A stretch of DNA of 64,000 bases, from the NCBI RefSeq assembly GCF_018224955.1, contig NZ_JAGTUU010000005.1, positions 363,951-427,950 on the forward strand, read 5' to 3'. Positions 19,011 through 29,498 of the stretch are shown one piece after another. Made by a program: the position numbers and the translations under genes. The stretch is from Thetidibacter halocola (lineage in GTDB: Bacteria; Pseudomonadota; Alphaproteobacteria; Rhodobacterales; Rhodobacteraceae). The notes under the pieces were generated by a model, which saw only the letters and a list, made by a program, of their open reading frames with translations, was not told the DNA's origin and did not search any database. Position 1 is the stretch's first letter, and each line of letters opens with the position of its first letter.

Positions 19011-21912
19011 GGGCAGGGGGCGGGTCGATCGCGGCACGCCGCTGCGCTTTCGCTTTGACGGGCGGGAGATGGAGGGCTTTGGCGGCGATACGCTGGCCTC
19101 GGCGCTGATGGGCGCCGGGGTGGGGGTGGTGGGCCGCAGCTTCAAGTATCATCGGCCGCGCGGGGTTCTGACCGACGGCAGCGCCGAGCCCAACGCGCTG
19201 GTTACCATCGGCGACGAGCCCAATATCCGCGCCACGATGCAGCCGCTTTTTCACGGGTTGCAGGCGGTCAGCCAGAACCGCTGGCCGTCATTGGGTTTCG
19301 ACCTGATGGCGGTGAACGACCTCGCCGCGCCCTTCCTTGGCGCCGGGTTCTATTACAAGACCTTCATGTGGCCCCAGCGCTTCTGGGAGAGGCTTTACGA
19401 GCCGATGATCCGCCGGGCGGCGGGGCTGGGCGCGCTGTCGGGGAAGCCGCCGGAGGAGCATTACGAGACCGCGTTCGCCTTTTGCGACCTGCTGGTGATC
19501 GGGGCCGGGCCCGCCGGGTTAATGGCGGCGCTGACGGCTGCGCAGGCAGGGGCCGAAGTGATCCTGTGTGACGAGGACGCGGCGCCGGGCGGGCGCCTTC
19601 TGGCCGAGGTCGAGGATGTTGGCGGCGTGGCGGGGCACCTCTGGGCGGCGGGCATGGCAGAACGGCTGCGCGGCCTTGGTGTCCGGGTAATGCCGCGGAC
19701 CACGGTGACGGGAGCCTATGACCAGGGCACCTATGGCGCGCTGGAGCAGGTCGTGCCGGCGGGCGTGCACCCGGGCGGGGCGCCACGTGAGTGTTTCTGG
19801 CGGATCGCGGCGCGTCGGGCGGTTCTGTGTACGGGGGCTCTGGAGCGGCCCATCGCCTTTCGCGACAACGATCGGCCCGGCGTGATGCTGGCCGGCGCGC
19901 TGAGGGCGTATGTCAACCGCTGGGGTGTGGCGCCGGGGCGGCGGGTGGCGGTCTTTGGCAACAACGACGACGCGCATCGCACGGCACGGGACGCAGCAGC
20001 GGCGGGGCTGAAGGTCGTGGCGCTGGTGGATTCCCGTCCCGATGCGGTGAACCTGGCGGGCGACGTGCCCTTCATGCCGGGATGGCAGGTGACACAGGCC
20101 ATCGGACGCGGCGGTCTGCGGGCGATCCGGCTGGCCGGGCCGGGCGGCCGCGGGCGGATGCTCGAGGTCGACGGGCTCGGCGTATCGGGCGGCTGGAACC
20201 CGTCGGTTCACCTGACGAGCCACATGGGCGCGCGCCCTGTCTGGGATCCGGGCCTCGCCGCCTTCGTTCCGTCCGAGGCCGCAGTCCCTGGGATGAGCGT
20301 CGCGGGATCGGCGCGCGGACGGATGGGAACGGCGGCCTGCCTGCGCGACGGGGCCGAACGCGGGGTCGAGGCGGCGGGCGAGTTGGGCCTGCGCGCGTCG
20401 ATGCCCGATCTGCCCGAGGCCGGGGACGATCTCTTGCGCCTGCGCGCGCTTTGGGCGGTGCCGGGCAAGGGGCGGGCCTGGGTCGACTTTCAGAATGACG
20501 TGACCGTTAAGGACGTGCGCCAGGCGGCGTCTGAGGGCTATGGCACGGTCGAGCACATGAAGCGCTATACGACGCAGGGCATGGCCACCGACCAGGGCAA
20601 GAGTTCGAACGTGGTCGCGCTGGCTCTGCTGGCGCAGGCGACCGGGCGGGACATTCCCGGGACTGGCACGACGACCTTTCGCCCGCCCTTCGTTCCGGTC
20701 TCGATTGCGGCCATGGGCGCGGGCGGGCGCGGCAAGCGCTTTGCGCCCGAGCGGCGGACGACCACGGATGCGCTCAGCCGCGCGATGGGCGCGCCGATGA
20801 TCGAGGCGGGTCTGTGGTATCGGTCCGCCTACTTCCCGCGCGAAGGCGAGACGACATGGCGGCAGGCCTGCGACCGCGAAGTGCGCATGGTGCGGCAGAC
20901 GGTGGGGGTCTGCGAGGTCTCGACGCTTGGCAAGATCGCGGTGTCGGGGCCGGAGGCTGGGCGGTTCCTGGACCTCGTCTATACCAACACGATGAGTACG
21001 CTTGCCGAGGGCAGGGTGCGCTATGGGCTGATGCTGCGCGAAGACGGTCACGTGATGGATGACGGGACGGTTTCGCGTCTTTCCGCGCATGATTTCCTGT
21101 TGACGACCACGACTGCGGCGGCAGGGCAGGTGATGCGGCACCTGGATTTCGTGCAGCAGGCTTATGCGCCCCGGATGGCTTTGCGCCTCGTGTCGGTCAC
21201 CGAGCATTGGGCGCAATTCGCCGTTGCGGGGCCGCTTGCGCGCGGCGTTGTCGATGGTCTGCTGGATGCACCGATGGGGGATCTGCCCTTCATGGGCTGT
21301 CGCGCGGTAACGGTGGGCGGCGTCGGTGCGCGGCTGTTCCGGATCTCGTTCAGCGGCGAGTTGGGGTTCGAGATCGCGGTACCCGCGCGCTATGGCGAGA
21401 GCCTGTTCCGGGCGTTGCTGGGGAGGGCCGAGGCGCTGGGCGGTGGGGCCTATGGGCTGGAGGCGCTGAACGTGCTGCGGATCGAGAAGGGGTTCCTGAC
21501 CCATGCCGAGATGCATGGCCGAGTGACGGCCTTTGACCTTGGGATGCACCGCATGATCGCGCCGGGCAAGGACTGCATCGGCAAGGCGCTGGCGTCGCGG
21601 CCGGGATTGGTGGCCGAGGATCGCGAGATGCTGGTGGGTCTGTGGGTCGCCGGGGACAGGGCGCCGCTGGCCGGCGCGCACCTGTTTGCCGAAGGGGCAA
21701 GTCCGGTGTCGGAGAACGACCAGGGCTATGTCACATCGGCCTGCTGGTCGCCGACGCTGGAGCAATGGCTGGCGCTGGGGTTCCTGAAGAATGGTCGGGC
21801 GCGGCAGGGTGAGAGGCTGCGAATGGTCGATCACCTGCGGCGGCTCGATGTCGCCTGCAACGTGGCCGAAGCGGTGGCCTTCGATCCCGATGGAGGGCGG
21901 ATGCGTGGTTGA
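19000..21912 (+). CDS. soxA: Sarcosine oxidase subunit alpha
   Basis: The 970-residue folate- and NAD-binding subunit. Domain order: N-terminal 2Fe-2S-like fold (residues 1-100, with GRSFKYHRPRG), NAD-binding Rossmann domain starting LLVIGAGPAGLMAAL near residue 165, and a C-terminal aminomethyltransferase (GcvT-like) half from about residue 570 (LYTNTMSTL, ISFSGELGFEI, LRIEKGF) that binds tetrahydrofolate. Length matches the family. Overlaps delta upstream and gamma downstream, so the operon is tightly coupled. Confidence 0.95.
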   Translation: MRIEGRGRVDRGTPLRFRFDGREMEGFGGDTLASALMGAGVGVVGRSFKYHRPRGVLTDGSAEPNALVTIGDEPNIRATMQPLFHGLQAVSQNRWPSLGFDLMAVNDLAAPFLGAGFYYKTFMWPQRFWERLYEPMIRRAAGLGALSGKPPEEHYETAFAFCDLLVIGAGPAGLMAALTAAQAGAEVILCDEDAAPGGRLLAEVEDVGGVAGHLWAAGMAERLRGLGVRVMPRTTVTGAYDQGTYGALEQVVPAGVHPGGAPRECFWRIAARRAVLCTGALERPIAFRDNDRPGVMLAGALRAYVNRWGVAPGRRVAVFGNNDDAHRTARDAAAAGLKVVALVDSRPDAVNLAGDVPFMPGWQVTQAIGRGGLRAIRLAGPGGRGRMLEVDGLGVSGGWNPSVHLTSHMGARPVWDPGLAAFVPSEAAVPGMSVAGSARGRMGTAACLRDGAERGVEAAGELGLRASMPDLPEAGDDLLRLRALWAVPGKGRAWVDFQNDVTVKDVRQAASEGYGTVEHMKRYTTQGMATDQGKSSNVVALALLAQATGRDIPGTGTTTFRPPFVPVSIAAMGAGGRGKRFAPERRTTTDALSRAMGAPMIEAGLWYRSAYFPREGETTWRQACDREVRMVRQTVGVCEVSTLGKIAVSGPEAGRFLDLVYTNTMSTLAEGRVRYGLMLREDGHVMDDGTVSRLSAHDFLLTTTTAAAGQVMRHLDFVQQAYAPRMALRLVSVTEHWAQFAVAGPLARGVVDGLLDAPMGDLPFMGCRAVTVGGVGARLFRISFSGELGFEIAVPARYGESLFRALLGRAEALGGGAYGLEALNVLRIEKGFLTHAEMHGRVTAFDLGMHRMIAPGKDCIGKALASRPGLVAEDREMLVGLWVAGDRAPLAGAHLFAEGASPVSENDQGYVTSACWSPTLEQWLALGFLKNGRARQGERLRMVDHLRRLDVACNVAEAVAFDPDGGRMRG

Positions 21913-22450
21913 TCTGATCGCAAGCGACCCGTGGGCGGGGCTGCTGCCGGTCCAGGCCGGCGCGGCCCGGCTGGAGGCTGTCGATCCCGGTCCGCTGGCG
22001 CTGCTGGCGCCCTGGCCGAGAGCGGAGGAGGCGATGAATGCCGCGCTGCGCGCCGCGCATGGGCCGGGGTTCCCGGCGCCGGGGCGGATCGAGACGTCGG
22101 GTGCGGCGCGGGCGATCTGGTTCGGGCGCGGACAGGCCCTGCTGGCTGGTGTCGTGCCGGACCCGTCGCTCCGGGCGCATGGGCTGGTAGAGGATCAGTC
22201 CGACGGTTGGGTGGTGGCCCGGCTGACCGGGGATGGCGCGCTGGATGTGCTGGCGCGGCTGGTGCCGGTCGACCTGCGGCGGTTGGGACCGAAAGGGGTG
22301 GTTCGCACGATGCTGGGGCACATGAATGTCGCGATCCTCGGCACATCGGGCGGGGTCGAGATCCTGGCCTTTCGCTCGATGGCGGGAACCCTTGCGCATG
22401 AAATTGCCGACGCGATGCGCGCGGTTGCCGGGCGGGCGGCGCTGGGCTAA
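21905..22450 (+). CDS. soxG: Sarcosine oxidase subunit gamma
   Basis: The 181-residue small subunit needed for the heterotetramer. The GTG at 21905 is chosen because GGAGGG lies 7 nt before it; an ATG 15 nt upstream is the alternative. The C-terminal region RTMLGHMNVAILGTSGGVEILAFRS-type motif is characteristic of SoxG. It overlaps the end of the alpha gene by 8 nt and closes the operon. Confidence 0.88.
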   Translation: MVDLIASDPWAGLLPVQAGAARLEAVDPGPLALLAPWPRAEEAMNAALRAAHGPGFPAPGRIETSGAARAIWFGRGQALLAGVVPDPSLRAHGLVEDQSDGWVVARLTGDGALDVLARLVPVDLRRLGPKGVVRTMLGHMNVAILGTSGGVEILAFRSMAGTLAHEIADAMRAVAGRAALG

Positions 22451-22476
22451 CTCTCCGCGCAAAGGAGTTCTGCCCG

Positions 22477-22773
22477 ATGCGTCTGATCCTCGCCCCCGTT
22501 CTTGCCCTGTCGCTGCTGCCCGTCCCGGCCCTGGCCCAGGACGACAAGGAGACCCTGTGCCGTGAACGCGCCGACCTCGTCATCGAGGCGTTCAACGCGC
22601 GACGTGCGGGAGATCGCGAGGGCAAGGTGCGGCGCGACCTCCAGTCCAAGCTGGACCGGACGGCGGGCGAGATGCTGGCCGCCTTCGTCTTTTCCGTGCC
22701 CGAGGCGCAGCTGACCGACGAGCAGATCGCCGGCGCGGGCGCGATGTTCTTCGAGCAATGCAAGGGGCTGTGA
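22477..22773 (+). CDS. Small secreted protein of unknown function
   Basis: The 98-residue protein has a clear Sec signal peptide (MRLILAPVLALSLLPVPALA, cleavage after residue 20). The mature 78 residues are charged and helical with two cysteines (CRERADL near the start, EQCKGL at the end) that could form a disulfide. AAAGGAG precedes the ATG. It follows soxG by 26 nt but has no evident link to sarcosine metabolism. No family recognised. Confidence 0.72.
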   Translation: MRLILAPVLALSLLPVPALAQDDKETLCRERADLVIEAFNARRAGDREGKVRRDLQSKLDRTAGEMLAAFVFSVPEAQLTDEQIAGAGAMFFEQCKGL

Positions 22774-22790
22774 CGGCCTGATCCCATGGT

Positions 22791-22913
22791 GCGGCTGCGC
22801 CGCGCAGGGCATCTCGACCTGCGCTGGCGCTTCGGCCTCGGGCCTGCGCCTTCGGCTTGGCCGTCGGGGGCTCTGCCCCCGTCGCCCGTGCCGGGCGATC
22901 CCCCCGGAGTTTG
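22791..22913. repeat. Multi-hairpin intergenic element
   Basis: Contains GCGGCTGCGCCGCGC (shared with 7464-7478), GGGGGC-TCT-GCCCCC (22866-22880), a 7-bp stem TCGCCCG/CGGGCGA (22882-22898) and then CCCCCGGAGTTTG, echoing the element at 18669. It occupies most of the 196-nt gap before dnaG and could also serve as a transcription end for the upstream gene. Confidence 0.5.
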
Positions 22914-22969
22914 CCGGCAAGATGAAGCGGCGCTGGACTCGGCCCGGGCTGCGCGAGATATAGGTAGGC

Positions 22970-24913
22970 ATGAGTCTGCCCCCCGGTTTCCTCGACGAAT
23001 TGCGCGGCCGCGTGTCGCTGGCCGATGTGGTCGGTCGCAAGGTCATGTGGGATCGTCGGAAGTCGAACCAGGGCAAGGGCGACCTGTGGGCACCGTGCCC
23101 GTTCCACCATGAAAAGACCGCCTCATTTCATGTCGATGACCGCAAGGGGTATTATTACTGCTTCGGTTGCCACCAGAAGGGTGACGCGATCTCGTTTGTC
23201 CGCGAGACGGAGAACGTGAGCTTCATGGAAGCGATCGAGATCCTGGCTGGCGAGGCCGGGATGGAGGTGCCCAAGCGCGACCCACAAGCGCAGGAAAAGG
23301 CTGACCGGCGGACGCAGCTCTCCGACGTGATGGAACAGGCGGTGGCCTGGTTTCGCCTGCAACTGAAGCGCGGGCCAGGCGCAGAGGCGCGGGCCTACCT
23401 GGCGAAGCGGGGATTGGACGAGGCGGCGCTGGAACGCTGGGAAATCGGCTTTGCCCCGCCGGGCTGGGAGGGCCTGCGCGAGCATCTCAAGGGCAAGGGC
23501 GTGGCACCCGACCTGATGCTGGGCGCCGGGCTGGTCAAGGCGTCGGACAAGGGGCGCGAGCCCTATGACGTTTTCCGCAACCGCATCATGTTTCCCATCC
23601 GGGACGGGCGAGGGCGGGCGATTGCCTTTGGCGGGCGGGCGATGGACCCGTCGGACAATGCCAAATACCTGAACTCGCCCGAGACAGAGCTGTTCGACAA
23701 GTCGCGCAACCTGTTCAATCTGAAGCCCGCGCGCGAGGCGGCGGGCAAGGGGCAGGTGCTGGTCGTGGCCGAGGGCTACATGGACGTGATCGCGCTGTCC
23801 GAGGCGGGGTTTGCCGCCTCTGTCGCGCCGCTGGGCACGGCGGTGACGGAACCGCAGTTGCAGCTGATGTGGCGGATCAGCGACGAGCCCGTGATCGCGC
23901 TGGACGGCGACAAGGCGGGGCTGAGGGCGGCGTTCCGGGTGATCGACCTTGCGCTGCCACTGCTCGAAGCGGGCAAGTCGCTGCGTTTCGCGCTGATGCC
24001 CGAGGGGCAGGACCCGGACGATCTGCTGCGCGCCCGCGGACCGCAGGCCTTGGCCGAGGTGCTGGAGGCGGCGGTGCCGATGGTCGACCTGCTCTGGCGG
24101 CAGGAGACGGAGGGGCGGAGTTTCGACAGCCCCGAGCGGCGGGCCGCGCTGGACAAGGCTCTGCGCGCCCGGATCGGGCACATCAAGGACCCCGGCCTGC
24201 GCCACCATTATGGCGAGGCGATCCGCGAGCTGCGCTACCAGCTGTTCCGCCCGGCACGGCCCGGCGGCAAGGGCGGCAAGCCGCGCCGCGACTGGCGCGC
24301 GCCATTGCCGGCTTCGACCACGGCCAAGTCCTCGCTGCTGGTTGCCGGGGGCGAGGCTGCCGAGGCGCAACTGCGCGAGGCAGTGGTGCTGGCGGCCATC
24401 CTGTCGGCGCCCGGAATCGCGGTCGAATTCGAGGCGCAACTCGAGGCGATGCCCTGCACCGGTGCCACCCATGCCGCGCTGCGGGATGCGATCCTCGACG
24501 CCCTGGGGGCTGAAGACGGGATGCGCGCGCGGGCCGAGGCGGCGATCGGGGCCGAGGCCCTTGAAACCATGCTGGGTGCGCGCCATTTGTCCGTGGTGCC
24601 TTGTCTGCGCCGTCCCGGCGATACCGAACTGGCGCGGATGACAGTCGCCGAGGAACTGGCCAAGCTGTCGGCCCGCATCGGATGGCAGGCAGAACTGGCC
24701 GAGGCCGAGGAGGAGTTCGACGATACAGCGGACGAGGCCATGACATGGCGGCTCGCGCAGGCGGCCGAGGCGCGGAACCGGGCAGGGCGGCTGAACGACG
24801 AGGATGATACGGAATTCGAGATCGGGCCCAATGGTGCGGCGATGGATCGGCGCGAACGCAGCGCGCTTGATTCGCTGCTGGCGCGGATCCGGTTCGACAA
24901 GGGGCGGCATTGA
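22970..24913 (+). CDS. dnaG: DNA primase
   Basis: Synthesises RNA primers for replication. The 647-residue protein has an N-terminal CHC2 zinc ribbon (CPFHHEKTASF ... YYYCFGCHQKGD, about residues 43-70), the catalytic core, and a TOPRIM domain (VVAEGYMDVIAL near residue 265, then DGDKAGLRAAFR). The C-terminal region, which binds DnaB helicase, is acidic. Immediately upstream of rpoD, as in many proteobacteria, but without rpsU. Confidence 0.97.
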   Translation: MSLPPGFLDELRGRVSLADVVGRKVMWDRRKSNQGKGDLWAPCPFHHEKTASFHVDDRKGYYYCFGCHQKGDAISFVRETENVSFMEAIEILAGEAGMEVPKRDPQAQEKADRRTQLSDVMEQAVAWFRLQLKRGPGAEARAYLAKRGLDEAALERWEIGFAPPGWEGLREHLKGKGVAPDLMLGAGLVKASDKGREPYDVFRNRIMFPIRDGRGRAIAFGGRAMDPSDNAKYLNSPETELFDKSRNLFNLKPAREAAGKGQVLVVAEGYMDVIALSEAGFAASVAPLGTAVTEPQLQLMWRISDEPVIALDGDKAGLRAAFRVIDLALPLLEAGKSLRFALMPEGQDPDDLLRARGPQALAEVLEAAVPMVDLLWRQETEGRSFDSPERRAALDKALRARIGHIKDPGLRHHYGEAIRELRYQLFRPARPGGKGGKPRRDWRAPLPASTTAKSSLLVAGGEAAEAQLREAVVLAAILSAPGIAVEFEAQLEAMPCTGATHAALRDAILDALGAEDGMRARAEAAIGAEALETMLGARHLSVVPCLRRPGDTELARMTVAEELAKLSARIGWQAELAEAEEEFDDTADEAMTWRLAQAAEARNRAGRLNDEDDTEFEIGPNGAAMDRRERSALDSLLARIRFDKGRH

Positions 24914-24978
24914 GCACACAGCCTCGGAAAACTTGAAAGAAAGCTTAGGAAAATCAGCGTAACCGGGTGTGAAAGGAA

Positions 24979-25000
24979 CCGAATCAGGCTATTGATTCGG
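24979..25000. promoter_or_regulatory. Inverted repeat upstream of rpoD
   Basis: Perfect 8-bp arms CCGAATCA and TGATTCGG separated by GGCTAT, 41 nt before the rpoD ATG. A further GAATCGATC follows at about 25008. It could be an operator or a 5'-UTR hairpin. No known regulator site was recognised. Confidence 0.45.
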
Positions 25001-25041
25001 GTCAAGCGAATCGATCCCACGCCCGCGACCAGGAGAGCCGG

Positions 25042-27036
<1,995 letters not shown>

Positions 27037-27045
27037 GGGGGCGCC

Positions 27046-27327
27046 ATGTCGATCCTGTCACGGCTTTTCGGCGGTGGGGGCGGGGGCGCCAAGGCGCCCT
27101 CGGTCGAGCCTGTCGAGTATGAGGGTTTTCGCATCACGCCGCAGCCCATGCCCGAGGATGGCCAGTTCCGGCTGGCGGCCCTGATCGAGGCCGAGGTGGA
27201 CGGCGAGACGAAGACCCACCACCTGATCCGTGCCGACCTGATCCGCGACCGGGCCGAGGCCGAGACCGCTGCGATCCGCAAGGCAAAGCAGATGATCGAC
27301 CAGCAGGGCAAGCGCCTGTTCGGATGA
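27046..27327 (+). CDS. HlyU family transcriptional regulator-like protein
   Basis: The 93-residue protein matches the HlyU family: MSILSRLFGG start, YEGFRITPQPMPEDGQFRLA, KTHHLIRADLI and the C-terminal KAKQMIDQQGKRLF. The family name derives from a Vibrio haemolysin activator, but that protein is of the ArsR type and this short family's role is not established. It lies 9 nt after rpoD and is probably co-transcribed. Confidence 0.85.
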   Translation: MSILSRLFGGGGGGAKAPSVEPVEYEGFRITPQPMPEDGQFRLAALIEAEVDGETKTHHLIRADLIRDRAEAETAAIRKAKQMIDQQGKRLFG

Positions 27328-27352
27328 CCGCATGACGGCGAGGGAGCCTCGA

Positions 27353-27586
27353 ATGTCTGGCCTGCGCCGTGTGCTTTCCGCGTTTTCCTTGCCGCTGCTC
27401 GTCGTGCTGTGCGCGACGCTGGGTCTTGCACCGTTCACGCCCGAGCCTCATGTCTGGGAAAAGCTGAAGATGCTGGCGGCGGGCGACCTGATCCGGCCCA
27501 TCGACATCTTCGACCTGCTGATGCATGGCGCGCCTTGGCTGCTGCTGGCCGCGAAACTGGCGCTTGGGCCCAGGACACCGCACTGA
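27353..27586 (+). CDS. Small two-helix membrane protein
   Basis: The 77-residue protein has two predicted membrane helices (about residues 7-27 and 53-71) with a short loop HVWEKLKMLAAGDLIRPID between. The ATG at 27353 has GGGAG 7 nt before it; an earlier ATG at 27332 would add seven residues. Conserved-looking but no function recognised. Confidence 0.65.
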   Translation: MSGLRRVLSAFSLPLLVVLCATLGLAPFTPEPHVWEKLKMLAAGDLIRPIDIFDLLMHGAPWLLLAAKLALGPRTPH

Positions 27587-27774
27587 GCCCTTGCCGGCTT
27601 TCGGCAAGCGCTTGTTAACGGGGCAGGTTCGGCCTGTGTGCCGCATTGGCAGGCAAAAGACGGCAACCGCGCGCTGGTCGCGCCTGGATCTCGCTTGATC
27701 TCGTTTTCACGTTCCGGCTGTTCCGTATCGTGTGGATGCGACGTTTTGATGTGACTTTTTATCTTGAGGCAGAG

Positions 27775-27978
27775 ATGTCCGATACGCAGAACCGGAACCG
27801 TGCCATACGATTGTTCCGATGCGAAGAATGTGGACACCACATGCGCCTCGCAAGTCGGCGTTGCGGCTATTGCTATACCGACAAGCCGGTCTACCAATGG
27901 CCCGGCGTCCTAGCCCTGTTCGCTGTCCTGAGCGCCGCCACGTTGCTGCTGGCGGGATTGATGCTCGTCGCGGGCTGA
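27775..27978 (+). CDS. Small zinc-ribbon membrane protein
   Basis: The 67-residue protein has two CxxC pairs (Cys16/Cys19 and Cys30/Cys33) forming a likely zinc ribbon, then a single C-terminal membrane helix (about residues 43-66). The start at 27775 follows GAGG; the frame is open upstream but has no ribosome site there. A 188-nt gap before it contains no other gene. Function unknown. Confidence 0.6.
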   Translation: MSDTQNRNRAIRLFRCEECGHHMRLASRRCGYCYTDKPVYQWPGVLALFAVLSAATLLLAGLMLVAG

Positions 27979-28022
27979 CGAACAAGGGGCCGACCCCGCC
28001 CGCGCGGGACCGGCCGGATTGC

Positions 28023-28928
28023 TTAGGCGAGGTGCTCTTCGAAGAAGGCGATCGTGCGGGTCCAGGCCAGTTCGGCGGCCTCGGCGTCGTAGCGCGGGGT
28101 GCTGTCGTTGTGGAACCCGTGGTTCACGCCGGGATAGATATATGCGGTGTAGGTCTTGCCGTGCTCCTTCAGCGCAGCCTCTTTGGCTGGCCAGCCCTCG
28201 TTGATGCGTTCGTCGAGTTCGGCGTAGTGCAGCAGCAGGGGTGCCTGGATTTTCGCCACGTCCTCGGCCTTGGCCTGCCGCCCGTAGAAGGGCACCGAGG
28301 CCGACAGTTCAGGATAGGCCACGGCCATCGCGTTGCACACGCCCCCGCCATAGCAGAAGCCGACGCAGCCGACCTTGCCGGTGGTGTCGGAATGGGCGGC
28401 AAGGAACTCGTAGGCGGCGAAGAAATCGTTCATCAGCTTCACGCCGTCGACCGTCTGCTGCAACTCGCGTCCGGCAGTGTCGTTGCCCGGATAGCCGCCG
28501 ACCGAACTCAGCCCGTCAGGCGCCAGGGCGATGAAGCCGGCCTTGGCCACGCGGCGCGCGACATCCTCGATATAGGGGTTCAGGCCACGGTTCTCGTGCA
28601 CCACGACGACCGCCGGCGCGGGGCCTGTCAGGTTCGCGGGCTTTACAAGGTAGCCGCGCACCTCGCCATGCCCGTTGGGCGAAGGATAGGTGATGTAGGA
28701 CGGCACGATGTCGGCATCGGTGAAATCCACCTGGTGCGCCAGTGCGTAGTTGGGCGACAGCATGTCCAGAAGCGCCACCGCCGTCAGGCCACCCACGGCG
28801 AACTTGCCCGCGCGGTCGAGGAATTCGCGCTTGGTGATGCGGCCATGCGCATAGAAATCATAGAGGTCCAGCAACTCCTGGTCGAAATCAGCCGCGGTCA
28901 TCCGGCGCGGCGGCGTCTGGTCGTTCAT
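28023..28928 (-). CDS. Dienelactone hydrolase family protein
   Basis: Alpha/beta hydrolase of the dienelactone hydrolase family, 301 residues. The nucleophile is Cys in VGFCYGGG (about residue 195), the acid Asp is probably in YAELDERIN and the histidine is in [27 protein letters not shown] is typical. The N-terminus carries [16 protein letters not shown], a hydrophobic stretch preceded by arginine that may export or anchor the protein. AGGGAG precedes the ATG. Substrate not determined. Confidence 0.88.
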   Translation of the reverse strand: MNDQTPPRRMTAADFDQELLDLYDFYAHGRITKREFLDRAGKFAVGGLTAVALLDMLSPNYALAHQVDFTDADIVPSYITYPSPNGHGEVRGYLVKPANLTGPAPAVVVVHENRGLNPYIEDVARRVAKAGFIALAPDGLSSVGGYPGNDTAGRELQQTVDGVKLMNDFFAAYEFLAAHSDTTGKVGCVGFCYGGGVCNAMAVAYPELSASVPFYGRQAKAEDVAKIQAPLLLHYAELDERINEGWPAKEAALKEHGKTYTAYIYPGVNHGFHNDSTPRYDAEAAELAWTRTIAFFEEHLA

Positions 28929-29029
28929 CGCGTTTCTCCCTGTGGTCCCAGGCCGCGAGGCCGTTGCAGCACGCGGTCCCGGATGTCAGGTAGTCTAGGG
29001 CACGGTGCCCGCCTGGGGAGTCCCTATCG

Positions 29030-29434
29030 ATGCAAACGACGTTCACGATCTCGACGGAGGGGCCCGGCCTCTATGAATTCACCCGCGACGTGGCGGGCTG
29101 GGTGCGCGGCACGGGGCTTTGCACGCTGTTTGTCCGTCACAGTTCGGCCAGCCTGCTGATCCAGGAAAACGCCGATCCCGAGGTGCGGACCGACCTGACC
29201 GCCTTCTTCAGCCGGCTGGTGCCGCCCTCTGATGATCCCGCCATGGCCTACCTGACCCATACCTGCGAGGGGCCCGATGACATGCCGGCCCACATCAAGG
29301 CGGCGCTGCTGCCGGTGTCGCTGTCGATCCCGGTGACGGACGGACGGCTGGCGCTGGGGACGTGGCAGGGCATCTACCTGTTCGAGCACCGCCGCGCGCC
29401 GCATCGTCGCCAGGTGACGGCGCACCTTGCCTGA
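29030..29434 (+). CDS. YjbQ family protein (secondary thiamine-phosphate synthase type, UPF0047)
   Basis: The 134-residue protein has the YjbQ signature: FVRHSSASLLIQENADPEVRTDL, HTCEGPDDMPAHIKAAL, PVTDGRLALGTWQGIYLFEHR. Family members have weak thiamine-phosphate synthase activity, but the physiological role is unclear. Divergent from the dienelactone hydrolase with GGGGAG before the ATG. Confidence 0.93.
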   Translation: MQTTFTISTEGPGLYEFTRDVAGWVRGTGLCTLFVRHSSASLLIQENADPEVRTDLTAFFSRLVPPSDDPAMAYLTHTCEGPDDMPAHIKAALLPVSLSIPVTDGRLALGTWQGIYLFEHRRAPHRRQVTAHLA

Positions 29435-29498
29435 GCCACCTTGCCGACGCACCCGCCGCGGCCCTAGGCTGGTCCCGGAATGCAGACCGGAGGGCGCC

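Noticed and set aside
19519..21834. Long open frame antisense to the sarcosine oxidase alpha gene
   Set aside because: Arg/Pro/His-rich shadow of a conserved gene; no start signal or known domain.
17392..22450. Reading the soxBDAG genes as sulfur-oxidation genes
   Set aside because: The same symbols are used, but the motifs are flavin, NAD and folate-binding sarcosine oxidase subunits. The sulfur Sox genes lie at 38831-51027.
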